Shown one piece after another: positions 18,273 to 27,287 of a stretch of 64,000 nt of DNA. The stretch comes from Helicobacter apodemus (lineage in GTDB: Bacteria; Campylobacterota; Campylobacteria; Campylobacterales; Helicobacteraceae), in the NCBI RefSeq assembly GCF_000765745.2, contig NZ_JRPC02000008.1, forward strand, positions 19,528 to 83,527, in the 5' to 3' direction. Under the pieces are notes generated by a model. It did no database searches and had not been told where the DNA came from. It saw only the letters and a list, made by a program, of their open reading frames with translations. Within the stretch, counting starts at the first letter, position 1, and every line of letters begins with the position of its first letter. A program made the translations under genes and the position numbers.

Positions 18273-20477
18273 TTATCCCCTTATCCAATCAAGCTCTACC
18301 TTATTTTTATTCACCGATAAAACCTCTACTTTTATCTCCTCATCAATTTTTACATAATCAGAAATTTTCCCCTCACCCTTATTCACAACTCTTGAAATAT
18401 GCAATAATCCATCATACCCTTGCGGTAACTCAACAAATACCCCAAACTCCACGATTTTTTTTATCTTCCCTGTATAAACATCTCCCACCTTATAAACTTC
18501 CCAAGGATTAAATCTTTCTTCTTTTTCTTTATTGACAATTCCTAAAATATATTCTTTAGCACCATAAACTTTTTGTTTATTTTTCCCACTTAAACTCACT
18601 TCCCCATTGTCGCGATTTAAATCAATAGCAACTTCAAATTTCTCAATAATCTCCTTAATGGTTTTTCCTCCTTGTCCTATAACCTCAACGATTTTACTTG
18701 GATGAATAGAAAAAACCTCTAAAGCCGGCAACACGGATTCATTTAAAACAATGTTGCTTTTAGCCTCTTCCATAATTTCTAAAATACGCATTCTTGCCTC
18801 TTTGGCTTGGAATAATACTGCTTTTAAGATTTCTATATTTAATCCCACTAATTTAATATCCATTTGCATAGCTGTAATACCATTTTTTGAACCCGCTATT
18901 TTAAAATCCATATCACCATCATGATCTTCTAAACCCATAATATCTGTTAAAACTGCATACTCTTCCCCCTCACAAACTAATCCCATAGCCACTCCTGCGA
19001 TTAAACTAGTGCATTCTACACCCGCTGCTACAAGAGCTAAAGAACCTCCACAAACCGTTGCCATAGAAGAAGAACCATTAGATTCTAAAATTTCAGAAAC
19101 AAGACGAATAGCCTTGAATCTTCCCTCTATAAGACTAGATTCTAAGGCTCTTTTTGCTAAATTTCCATGCCCCAACTCTCGTCTTCCAGGCGCTGATACA
19201 CTACTTGCCTCCCCAACACAAAAAGGAGGAAAATTATAATGCACCATAAACCTCTCTTTAGAGGAACATTTATCGGTTAATAACTCATAACTTTGTGCAT
19301 CCATTTCTCCACCTAAAGTTGCCACAACCAAAGCTTGGGTTTGCCCCCTTATAAAAAGTGCACTAGAGTGTGCATTAGGCAAAATATTAGTTTGGATACT
19401 AATAGGGCGGATTTCATTAAGCCTCCTTCCATCCGCTCTTTTTTTCTCTTTTAATATCATAGTTCGCACAATTTCTTTTTTAATCCTCAAGGTTGTCTCT
19501 AAGGCTCTTTCTTGTAAATATTCTATATCTTGTGGGTTTTTCTCCCTCCACTCTTGCAATATTTTCTTTACAAAAGCATTAAGCTTACTATTGCGTTCTG
19601 TTTTACTAAGCAAATAAATTACTGCCCTTAATTCTTCTAAATGGTTTTGCCTAATATAAGATTCTATTTTATCGCATACAAAATTTTTTCTACCCTCTTT
19701 TAAAGTGATAGCTGCTTTTAGAAAAGGAGAAAAATGCTGAATAATAAGCTTATTTTTTTGCGCTATCATCTCTTGTGCTAACCTTAAAGCTTCTAAAATT
19801 GTTTCTTCATCAACTTCATTCGCACTAAAATAAGCCAATTCATTTTCTAAAAATGTATTAGTGAAATTAAGAGGACTAGAATTTCCTTTAGCTTGAATAC
19901 CTCCAAAACTACGCATTTCAATCATCAATAAATCTTCATTAGCCCCACTAACCAATAAATCTAAAGTGCTTCGCTCTAATTCTTTGGTACTAGGATTAAC
20001 AATAAACTTTTCATCAATCCTACCTATACGCACAGCACTAACAGGAATACTAATGGGTATTTCTGAAACAAAAAGTGCCGCACTTGCAGCATTTAAAGCT
20101 AAAATTTGTAAATCCGCATCAGACTCTACACTTAAGACTAAAATCGTAATTTGTGTAGGGTAACAATAATCTTTAGGAAAAAGCGGACGCAAACTTCTAT
20201 CTACTATTCTAGCACTTAGGGTTTCAAAATCGCCAGGTTTAGCCTCTCTTTTTACATAACCACCCGGAAACTTTCCTGCGGCATAAGCTTTTTCTATGTA
20301 TTGCACAGTTAAAGGCAAGAAATCCTCTTCTACAATCTCATCAGTATCAATAGCAATGGTAGCTAAAAGGACATTATTGCCTTGTTGATAATATACGCTT
20401 CCGCTTGTTGATTGCGCAAAAGTATCAAAAGTGTATTTTTCTTGCTGATTTAAAAATGATAGATTCACTGCTTGCAT
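18273..20477 (-). CDS. pnp: Polynucleotide phosphorylase
   Basis: A 734-residue exoribonuclease: two RNase PH-like domains (about 10-230 and 310-540) separated by a helical domain, then a KH domain with VIGQGGKTIKEI and a C-terminal S1 domain starting at VGDVYTGKIKKI. PNPase degrades RNA 3' to 5' with phosphate and can also polymerise. The ribosome-binding site is AAGGAG. It is part of the purD-RDD-lptD-phosphoribosyltransferase-pnp leftward operon. Confidence 0.97.
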   Translation of the reverse strand: MQAVNLSFLNQQEKYTFDTFAQSTSGSVYYQQGNNVLLATIAIDTDEIVEEDFLPLTVQYIEKAYAAGKFPGGYVKREAKPGDFETLSARIVDRSLRPLFPKDYCYPTQITILVLSVESDADLQILALNAASAALFVSEIPISIPVSAVRIGRIDEKFIVNPSTKELERSTLDLLVSGANEDLLMIEMRSFGGIQAKGNSSPLNFTNTFLENELAYFSANEVDEETILEALRLAQEMIAQKNKLIIQHFSPFLKAAITLKEGRKNFVCDKIESYIRQNHLEELRAVIYLLSKTERNSKLNAFVKKILQEWREKNPQDIEYLQERALETTLRIKKEIVRTMILKEKKRADGRRLNEIRPISIQTNILPNAHSSALFIRGQTQALVVATLGGEMDAQSYELLTDKCSSKERFMVHYNFPPFCVGEASSVSAPGRRELGHGNLAKRALESSLIEGRFKAIRLVSEILESNGSSSMATVCGGSLALVAAGVECTSLIAGVAMGLVCEGEEYAVLTDIMGLEDHDGDMDFKIAGSKNGITAMQMDIKLVGLNIEILKAVLFQAKEARMRILEIMEEAKSNIVLNESVLPALEVFSIHPSKIVEVIGQGGKTIKEIIEKFEVAIDLNRDNGEVSLSGKNKQKVYGAKEYILGIVNKEKEERFNPWEVYKVGDVYTGKIKKIVEFGVFVELPQGYDGLLHISRVVNKGEGKISDYVKIDEEIKVEVLSVNKNKVELDWIRG

Positions 20478-20492
20478 TATTTCTCCTTAAGG

Positions 20493-21176
20493 CTATTGTA
20501 TTTGGGTAAAAATTTTCTCAATAGTAGATACAGGTATTTCTGTATAATCCCTATAATAATACCCAACATCTACAAAATCTTTTAATTTATAAAGACAAAA
20601 AACACCATCTATTGTCTCTTCAATAGCTTTAGCAACCTCTAAAGGAGCTACAGGTGTTGCACAATAAATTGTTTTAGCTTGCAGGGTAACCATAGATTTA
20701 ATTGACGCAAAAGCAGTAATACCACTATCAATACCTTCATCAACCAATAAAACATGTTTATTTTTAAAAGACATCAGAGGATTCCCTTTACGATGCTGAT
20801 AAATTAGAGGCAACATTTTATCGTCATATTGCCTCTCTACTTCGCCATAAACATAATCCAAACTAATCCCAAAAGATTCCACTAAAGAATCATTAATAAC
20901 AACATCTTTAGTTTCTGTTGCCATAGCAATTTCACATTCTGGATTATTAGGAGCATAAATAGAAGCAGTAAAAAGAACAGCCAAAGGGGCTTTTATGGTT
21001 TGTGCTAATTTGTGAGCAAAATAAACTCCCGCAAATGAAATTCCTACTACTACGCAATCTTCTTTAAGAAAAAAATTTAGAGGTAAATTATTTAACAACT
21101 TCGCTAAAGCATCTTCACGATTCTCAAAAAAGATCTTACGTCTTGGAGAATGCTGTGAGTTCCCTAACAAATCCAA
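20493..21176 (-). CDS. Phosphoribosyltransferase-like protein
   Basis: A 227-residue protein with a PRPP-binding loop (VLLVDEGIDSGIT at 142-154) and an upstream VVGISFAGVYFA segment, which mark the type I phosphoribosyltransferase fold. The base or acceptor is unknown; H. pylori has an uncharacterised homologue in the same slot between pnp and lptD. The start is TTG, preceded by a strong AAGGAGG. Purine-salvage and regulatory roles are both possible. Confidence 0.75.
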   Translation of the reverse strand: MDLLGNSQHSPRRKIFFENREDALAKLLNNLPLNFFLKEDCVVVGISFAGVYFAHKLAQTIKAPLAVLFTASIYAPNNPECEIAMATETKDVVINDSLVESFGISLDYVYGEVERQYDDKMLPLIYQHRKGNPLMSFKNKHVLLVDEGIDSGITAFASIKSMVTLQAKTIYCATPVAPLEVAKAIEETIDGVFCLYKLKDFVDVGYYYRDYTEIPVSTIEKIFTQIQ

Positions 21177-21191
21177 ATCCTTACCTCCTTC

Positions 21192-23321
21192 TTAATTACC
21201 AATCTTTACATCACTACTTAAAAGCGGTATAAACTTAACCGTTAAAAGAACATGCTTATCATCTCTTGCTTCAGCCCCCCTAGTGGTTAGCACAGGATTG
21301 ATTGTATTGACATATTTAATCCCAAAGGCAAAACACCGAATTTCTGTATCAATACCAATTTGCCAAGTCTTGAAATAATTTTCTTTATAATCATAACCAA
21401 CATTAGCATATAAATTAAAATTTTCAAATTCTTTTTTAAGTCCTGCATTAATATAATTTGCCTCTCCAAATCTCCCTTTTACAATATCATTTCTAGCAAA
21501 TTGCTCACGAATAAAATGGCTAAATGTTCCTGTTAAAAAATCCTCTTTATACTCAACTTGATGGGTAGCCTCGGATATTTTGCCTCTTGAATGGGAATAA
21601 AAAATACTGCTTAAAAATCTCCAACGATAATTATAAAAATACTGGACTTCATTTTGAAGTTCCCCTACGCGTTGATTAGCACTCTCAAAATAAAAAGCCT
21701 GATTAATTCTATGGGATAATAATAAAACATTCTCTAAATCATAAAAATATTGAGAGCCACTTAATAAAAACTCCTGTCTATCTCCGGGCAATTCAAAAAA
21801 ATCCGTAAAGCTTCCCTTTTTATTATCAGCTCCAGGCAATGTATATTGCAAGCCCAAGTTTAGAGTATGCCCAAAATTAGTATATTTTTTTACCAAATCC
21901 ATATCCCCACTAAAAACATAATGATGGCTAAAATATCTTCCATTTTCTAAATGCAAACTAGAAGTATTACTATAATTTACCATTGTTCCATAAAATACTG
22001 GCGATACAGAAACATTTATATAATCATCAAATAAACTTTGCGTATAAATAAAAGGCAATCTCGCTTCTTGTTGAATCGCACGATAACCTATGGGTCTTGT
22101 ATAATTTTTCACACCATAATCAAAGGAATAATAAAAATTATCCACTAAAATACTATCTATTTGTCGGTGATATTGAATCTCTGGCAATGTCTGCAGAGTT
22201 TCTGCATTGCTTGTTTTTTCTAAATCAGAATAATATCTACCATAAAGTCCTATATAATCATTATCGCTTTTTAAAAAATAACTTAAACGCGAAGTAAGCA
22301 AACTACCCTGTAAATCTGCCCTCTCCCTTGCCCTCTCCGTTTGAGTTTTAAAATAATCAATATCAGAAATTTGAGAAATATCTGCATATAAACCATCTTC
22401 ACGGAAATAATTATGCGATTTTGTCAATAAGTCTTTGCGTGAATATTCAAGCTGCACTCCATAATGTTCTTGATTTTCTAAATTATAAGTATTTTGATAA
22501 CTATCCGTATTTCTAAAAATTCCAAAATTTAACCAAAAAATCTGATTTTTATCATCAACCACCCGAATTTCATCATAAAATCCTACACCTCTTTTCGTCC
22601 TAATTTGTGGAGAGAAAGTCATATCCCACCAATTATTTGGAGCAACAAAGATAGGCTGTGAGTAAATCAAACCATCATCACGAGAATTCCCAACTATTGG
22701 GTAGAGCAAACCGCTTTTCCTTTGGTAGCCCGCTGAAAAAGATAAATAAGGAAAATACAAAATAGGTATATCATACACGCACAAACGAGGGTGCCACACT
22801 TTTAACCACTCTTTATTAGCATCATATTCCCCTTGTGAGGCTTGAATCTTCCAAATAGGGTTATGCACACTACAAGCTGAAAGCGTAGCATCTTCTAGCT
22901 GATAAACACTGCCATCAAATTCCGCACTCTTAGAATCTACCCATAAACCACTTTGTAACTCTTGCAAATAAAAAGGCTCTAAAAAAGAATAATCCTCTTG
23001 GATTTTAATCTTCACCTTTTGTGCCTTTAAATAAAGCGAATTTCCTTTATAGGCATTAACACTATCTATAAGCGTTATTTCTCCTGTTTGTGTATCATAA
23101 ATGGCTTTATTAGCCGTTACAAAATAATCTAAATTGATAATAGTGACATTGCCTTTTCCTATAATTTGTGCCTTATCATACTCCACATCATCGGCTAAAA
23201 ACTCAAAAACAACTTCTTGATTTTTACCAAAATGCTTAATAGAAGGTCTAGCATTTATAATGCTAGGCATCATTATAAGGGTTGCAAGAGTAATTAAAGA
23301 AGCACTTTTTCTCAAAAACAT
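21192..23321 (-). CDS. lptD: LPS-assembly protein LptD
   Basis: A 709-residue outer-membrane protein. A signal peptide (about 1-24, ending NARP) is followed by an OstA/LptA-like beta-jellyroll domain (about 35-140) and a large C-terminal beta-barrel with alternating aromatic/polar strands. LptD with LptE inserts lipopolysaccharide in the outer leaflet. The start overlaps the RDD gene's stop as TAATG. BamD, needed for its assembly, is encoded at 8.9 kb. Confidence 0.92.
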   Translation of the reverse strand: MFLRKSASLITLATLIMMPSIINARPSIKHFGKNQEVVFEFLADDVEYDKAQIIGKGNVTIINLDYFVTANKAIYDTQTGEITLIDSVNAYKGNSLYLKAQKVKIKIQEDYSFLEPFYLQELQSGLWVDSKSAEFDGSVYQLEDATLSACSVHNPIWKIQASQGEYDANKEWLKVWHPRLCVYDIPILYFPYLSFSAGYQRKSGLLYPIVGNSRDDGLIYSQPIFVAPNNWWDMTFSPQIRTKRGVGFYDEIRVVDDKNQIFWLNFGIFRNTDSYQNTYNLENQEHYGVQLEYSRKDLLTKSHNYFREDGLYADISQISDIDYFKTQTERARERADLQGSLLTSRLSYFLKSDNDYIGLYGRYYSDLEKTSNAETLQTLPEIQYHRQIDSILVDNFYYSFDYGVKNYTRPIGYRAIQQEARLPFIYTQSLFDDYINVSVSPVFYGTMVNYSNTSSLHLENGRYFSHHYVFSGDMDLVKKYTNFGHTLNLGLQYTLPGADNKKGSFTDFFELPGDRQEFLLSGSQYFYDLENVLLLSHRINQAFYFESANQRVGELQNEVQYFYNYRWRFLSSIFYSHSRGKISEATHQVEYKEDFLTGTFSHFIREQFARNDIVKGRFGEANYINAGLKKEFENFNLYANVGYDYKENYFKTWQIGIDTEIRCFAFGIKYVNTINPVLTTRGAEARDDKHVLLTVKFIPLLSSDVKIGN

Positions 23322-23779
23322 TACTTAATCTCTATAACAATAGTATTGGCAATTCTATCGTGCAAACCTTGATAAATCTTACTACTTAGAATGAATATAA
23401 AAGGAATATAAGTCAAGATTATGCTTAATAATCTCATTAAAGAGCGTAAAAAGGATTGCATAACACTGGGATTATCTAAAAGAGCCACTTCAATAACCTT
23501 AATCCTAACTACCATTTTGCCTATTGTTGCCCCATAAAGTTTGACAAAAAGCCAATGGTAAACAAGAGCAATCCCAAGCATTGAGAATGTATAATCTGAT
23601 ACAATCTTTAAGACAATTTCTATATCTTGAGAGTTTTGCGAGATCGCCTCCCAAGCAATCCCAATTATTATCATACTTATAAGTAATTCATCAATTACAA
23701 AAGCAACAAATCGTTTCCATAAGGGAGCTATTTGTAACTCTTCTCTTGCAAGTATTTCTTCAATTTGCTCTACTTTCAT
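23321..23779 (-). CDS. RDD family membrane protein
   Basis: A 152-residue protein with three predicted membrane helices (about 22-45, 65-85 and 112-132). It has the RDD-type pattern: FVAFVIDELL near residue 25 in place of the classic Arg-Asp-Asp, and GATIGKMVVRIKV in the middle. RDD proteins have mixed or unknown roles, some linked to ion transport. Both ends overlap neighbours as TAATG, embedding it between purD and lptD. A homologue lies in the same place in H. pylori. Function unknown. Confidence 0.75.
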   Translation of the reverse strand: MKVEQIEEILAREELQIAPLWKRFVAFVIDELLISMIIIGIAWEAISQNSQDIEIVLKIVSDYTFSMLGIALVYHWLFVKLYGATIGKMVVRIKVIEVALLDNPSVMQSFLRSLMRLLSIILTYIPFIFILSSKIYQGLHDRIANTIVIEIK

Positions 23780-25044
23780 TATTTCTCCAACACCTGATGG
23801 GCAATATCTTTACGAAACTGCATTCCATCAAACTTTATAGTTTTCACTATTCCATAAGCATTTTTAGCCGCTTCTTTGACATTTCTACCCTTACCCACAC
23901 ATACAAGAACTCTTCCACCACTTGCTAAAAGATACTTTCCACTTCTTTCTACCCCAGCAAAAATGATAGAAGCATTTTCCAAAGGAGTAGCAGTATCTAA
24001 AAAAGTAATTTTTTCTTTTTTGGAATTTTTATAAGGATATTCTTTAGAAGCAACCACCACACCAACGCAAACATTCTCCTCTAATTCATAATCAATTTTT
24101 TGCAAATCACCCTTAGCGCAAGCCATAAAACAATCTAAAAGCCCTCTTTTAAATAAAGGCATTAATACTTCGCATTCTGGGTCCCCAAAGCGGACATTAA
24201 ATTCTAACAAATAAGGTCTATCTTTCACCACCATAATACCGCAAAAAAGAACACCGCTAAAGGGATTTCCCTCTCTTTCCATACCTGTTAAAGTAGGATC
24301 AATAATCGTCTCTTTAATTTCTTCAAGGAGTGCAGGAGTTGCCAAAGAAGATGGAGCATAAGCCCCCATTCCTCCAGTATTAGGACCCTTATCACCATCT
24401 AATAGTCGTTTATGATCTTGTGCAACAGGCAAAAGTATAAAATCCTTACCATCACACATTGCAAAGACGGATAATTCAAAACCCTCTAAATATTCTTCAA
24501 TCACGATTTTTCGACCAGAATCCCCAAAAGCCTTACCACTTAGCATCTCTTTAGCGGTAGCTTTTGCCTCTGCATAACTTTGAGCAATGATTACGCCCTT
24601 ACCCGCACATAAACCATCTGCTTTAAGAACAATAGGAAGATTTAAAGACTCTATAAATCTACAAGCTTCTGTATAGTCTTGTGTTTGCAAAAATGTTGCG
24701 GTTGGAATATCATATTTTCTTGCAAATTCTTTCATATAAACCTTAGACCCCTCTAATCTAGCAGCCTTCGCACTAGGACCAAAAACTAAAATATCATTTT
24801 CTCTTAATATATCCGCTAAACCTTCTACCAAAGGAGCTTCAGGACCTATTACAACAAGCCCTATTTTCTGCCTTACTGCAAATTCTACAAAATCTTTATC
24901 GGTTTTAAAGTTAATATTTTTCCCTAATTTTTCTGTTGCGCCATTGCCGGGATAAAAATAGATTCCATCAATCCTGCATTCTTTTTGTAATGCTAAACCA
25001 ATGGCATATTCTCTACCACCACTTCCAACAATCACAATCTCCAT
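23779..25044 (-). CDS. purD: Phosphoribosylamine-glycine ligase
   Basis: A 421-residue GARS enzyme: N-terminal domain starting MEIVIVGSGGREYAIG, then an ATP-grasp core with KADGLCAGKGV, the GPNTGGMGAYAP motif and EFNVRFGDPE, which binds metal-ATP. It makes glycinamide ribonucleotide in purine synthesis. It is the first protein gene of the leftward operon, and a structured RNA element is encoded directly upstream on the same strand. Confidence 0.96.
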   Translation of the reverse strand: MEIVIVGSGGREYAIGLALQKECRIDGIYFYPGNGATEKLGKNINFKTDKDFVEFAVRQKIGLVVIGPEAPLVEGLADILRENDILVFGPSAKAARLEGSKVYMKEFARKYDIPTATFLQTQDYTEACRFIESLNLPIVLKADGLCAGKGVIIAQSYAEAKATAKEMLSGKAFGDSGRKIVIEEYLEGFELSVFAMCDGKDFILLPVAQDHKRLLDGDKGPNTGGMGAYAPSSLATPALLEEIKETIIDPTLTGMEREGNPFSGVLFCGIMVVKDRPYLLEFNVRFGDPECEVLMPLFKRGLLDCFMACAKGDLQKIDYELEENVCVGVVVASKEYPYKNSKKEKITFLDTATPLENASIIFAGVERSGKYLLASGGRVLVCVGKGRNVKEAAKNAYGIVKTIKFDGMQFRKDIAHQVLEK

Positions 25045-25097
25045 ATTTCACCTTTATTTTTAATCTTTAAAATCTTTAACCTAAAAACTTTAAAAAT

Positions 25098-25296
25098 TAA
25101 AAACCCAAGTGAACGTTCTATTCGTGTAAGCCCATAAATGGCAAAAATTCCAATCATAAGCTTCTTATTAGGCGGCAGATTCTCATCTCAACTTAAGAGA
25201 CTAATAACGAAAACACCATCACACAAAGAAGTCTATATGACCAGCACTACTCAATGTGTTGGACCCAAAAATAAAATCACGTTTCACTCAGGCAAC
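25098..25296 (-). ncRNA. Structured RNA upstream of purD, candidate 6S RNA
   Basis: A TATAAT box (25306-25301, minus) precedes a roughly 200-base stretch whose ends pair. The strand complementary to 25292-25279 pairs with that of 25116-25104 over 13 base pairs with one bulge. Internal helices can be drawn: UCCAA/UUGGA, CUUC/GAAG and a perfect UUAUUAG/CUAAUAA. They leave an unpaired purine/U-rich central part on one side. The 3' helix strand runs into GGGTTTTT. A closed end, long rod and central bubble are the 6S RNA plan (RNA polymerase-binding regulator). The alternative is a purD 5' leader element. The boundaries are estimates. Confidence 0.5.
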
Positions 25297-25417
25297 TAGA
25301 ATTATAAAATATCCTACCTAAAGTAGCTTTTAATTATTGTAAGATATGGAAATAAAAAATTAAATATTTTTTTGGCAGAATTGCAAAAATATTTTAAAGA
25401 CTTTATGGAGTATATTT

Positions 25418-25912
25418 ATGAAAAAAATCTTTTTATTGATTGTTTTATGCCTTAGTTTTTTAAATGCTGAAGATTGTGTGTGTTTTGAACTCAAAGGTGA
25501 GTTTGGAGAAGAAATTAAAGCTATCTTAAAAAAATATTCTAAAAATCTAGGTGCAAAAGATATTCAAGTTATTCGTGAAGATGAGGATTTAACCCTACAA
25601 GAAAAAAATTTTTTAGAAAGCTTAATTGGCACAGGTAAAGTTAATTCTGCTAATAAACAAGCGAATTTAGAAAACGGGGAAAAGCTTTTTCAAAGAGATT
25701 GTGCGACCTGTCATGGAAAAAATGCAGAAGTTTCTGTTGCTAATAAGCCCCCTATTAACACTTGGAAAGCCACAGATATTGCTGATGAACTTAAAAACTA
25801 CCAAAACCAAACCTTTCAAGGACAATCACGTTTTATTAAAAACCAAATCGCCCAACGTTACACCAAAAAAGATATGGAGGATATTGGATATTATATAGAA
25901 ACACTCCGATAA
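25418..25912 (+). CDS. Periplasmic monohaem c-type cytochrome
   Basis: A 164-residue protein with a signal peptide (1-17, ending LNA) and one haem-binding CATCH motif at 95-99 within a class I cytochrome c fold; the C-terminal helix is KKDMEDIGYYIETL. Between the haem motif and that helix there is no methionine to act as the usual distal ligand. The roughly 75 residues before the cytochrome domain are acidic/lysine-rich and include Cys20 and Cys22 (CVC) right after the signal peptide. Electron partner unknown. It is monocistronic and converges with the ThiF-like gene across a 2-base gap. Confidence 0.85.
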   Translation: MKKIFLLIVLCLSFLNAEDCVCFELKGEFGEEIKAILKKYSKNLGAKDIQVIREDEDLTLQEKNFLESLIGTGKVNSANKQANLENGEKLFQRDCATCHGKNAEVSVANKPPINTWKATDIADELKNYQNQTFQGQSRFIKNQIAQRYTKKDMEDIGYYIETLR

Positions 25913-25934
25913 TTCTAAGTATAGAACTTAGAAT
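25912..25934. terminator. Hairpin at convergent cytochrome/ThiF gene ends
   Basis: ATTCTAAG and CTTAGAAT form a perfect 8-bp stem with a 7-base loop spanning both stop codons of converging genes. No T-run is present on either side, so termination efficiency is uncertain. Confidence 0.4.
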
Positions 25935-26697
25935 CAAGAGCATTTAAGCCATTCTCTCCACATACTCTACAACAAGGATTGCGCTTTATATTAATTTTTC
26001 TAAACTCCATATCTCTAATATCGCAGCTTAGTAATTGATTAAAAAGCGGTTTGCCAACCCCTGTAAGTATTTTAATAGCTTCATTAGCTTCAATGCAACC
26101 AAAAAGGCCTGCTACTGAACCTAAAATCCCTACTTCAGCACTTGTTAAAACAGCTCCTTTGGGGGGCTTATCAAAAAGACAAGCATAACAAGCACTCTCT
26201 TTGGGTTTAATGCTCATAGCCTGTCCGCAAAAGTGTAAAGCACTCCCTCTTACTAAAACTTTATTCGCCAAAACACAGGCATCATTGACTAAAAACTTTG
26301 AAACAAAAGCATCTGTGGCTTCGATCACTAAATCATAATCTTTCAAAATCCCTAAAATATTATTCACATTTAATCGCTCTTTATGAGTATTAATTTTAAG
26401 AGTTGGATTTAAAATCTCTAGCTTTTCCTTAGCAGATTGTGCTTTATTTTTTTGTAAATCTTGCGTATTATGTAAAATCTGTCTTTGAAGGTTACTTAAA
26501 TCTAAAATATCCCCATCACATATCCCAATTTCACCTACACCCGCTGCTGCTAGATAATACAATACAGGAGATCCAAGCCCACCTGCACCTACTACCAAAA
26601 CTTTAGCCCTCTTTAATCTCTGCTGACCTTCTTCCCCCATACCCTCTAATAAAATATTCCGATTATACCTTTCTAGCTCTTCTGTGCTTAACGCCAT
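25915..26697 (-). CDS. ThiF/MoeB/HesA-family adenylyltransferase
   Basis: About 260 residues of E1-like fold: the ATP-binding VVGAGGLGSPV, the NLQRQILH segment, the DLVIEATDAF strand, and zinc cysteines in ACYAC and CCRVC. Such enzymes adenylate the C-terminal Gly-Gly of a sulfur carrier such as ThiS or MoaD. No rhodanese domain is fused. MoeB (molybdopterin) or ThiF (thiamine) are both possible; moaA and mobA at 50-51 kb show the cell makes molybdenum cofactor. I prefer the ATG at 26697 because AAAGGA sits eight bases before it. The ATG two codons upstream (26703) is too close to the ribosome-binding site. Confidence 0.85.
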   Translation of the reverse strand: MALSTEELERYNRNILLEGMGEEGQQRLKRAKVLVVGAGGLGSPVLYYLAAAGVGEIGICDGDILDLSNLQRQILHNTQDLQKNKAQSAKEKLEILNPTLKINTHKERLNVNNILGILKDYDLVIEATDAFVSKFLVNDACVLANKVLVRGSALHFCGQAMSIKPKESACYACLFDKPPKGAVLTSAEVGILGSVAGLFGCIEANEAIKILTGVGKPLFNQLLSCDIRDMEFRKINIKRNPCCRVCGENGLNALDSKFYT

Positions 26698-26855
26698 TTT
26701 CATTTCCTTTAAACAACCAAAATAATCTCAATTATAACCTAGTTTAGCCATTCTTTCTTTAAATTTTATTGCTTAAAAAGAATATTATGAAAAATTTCTG
26801 TTACAATATTTTTTAAATTTTTTAAAAGCTTAAAATTACAAATTAGGACAACTTT

Positions 26856-27287
26856 ATGCAAGACAATCTCAAAAAAACACTTCTAGGAACATCAAAAAAC
26901 ATAGCCATTCTAGGACTTTCTCCTGATTCTACAAAAACAAGCCATCAAGTCGCTAAATATCTCCTCCAAAAAGGGTTTAACATCATCCCTATTTATCCAA
27001 AAGGGGGAGAAATTTTAGGTAAGAGAGCCTATCACTCTTTGCAAGAAGCTTTTAGCGAAGAATCTATAAAAAAAAATGGAGAAATAGAAATATTAAATAT
27101 TTTCCGAAAAAGTGAGGCACTAGAAGGAATTGCTAAAGAAATTATAAAACTCCCCAATAAACCTAAATGTGTATGGATTCAATTAGGACTACAAAGTCAA
27201 GAAGCTAAAAGCATTTTAGAGCAAAATAACCTACTTTATATTGAAAATATTTGTATTAAACTTGAATATGAAAGGCTATGTTTATGA
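26856..27287 (+). CDS. CoA-binding domain protein (YccU-like)
   Basis: A 143-residue protein made of a single Rossmann-type CoA_binding_2 domain: NIAILGLSPDSTKTSHQVAKYL at the start, then NIIPIYPKG, LNIFRKSE and VWIQLGLQS. Homologues such as E. coli YccU bind CoA-like ligands; their physiological role is unknown. The stop overlaps the next gene's start as ATGA, so it is coupled to threonine dehydratase. Confidence 0.8.
   Translation: MQDNLKKTLLGTSKNIAILGLSPDSTKTSHQVAKYLLQKGFNIIPIYPKGGEILGKRAYHSLQEAFSEESIKKNGEIEILNIFRKSEALEGIAKEIIKLPNKPKCVWIQLGLQSQEAKSILEQNNLLYIENICIKLEYERLCL

Noticed and set aside
18026..18511. 161-codon plus-strand frame across atpE and pnp
   Set aside because: It is antisense to two certain genes, crosses their spacer, and the translation is low-complexity without any family features.
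25045..25300. Purine riboswitch in the purD leader
   Set aside because: I could not draw a three-way junction with the conserved loop-loop contacts; the long closed rod fits 6S RNA better, though a leader role is not excluded.
26155..26170. Short G tract in the ThiF/MoeB gene as a phase switch
   Set aside because: Only about six G, encoding conserved Gly/Pro residues in frame; too short for slipped-strand switching.
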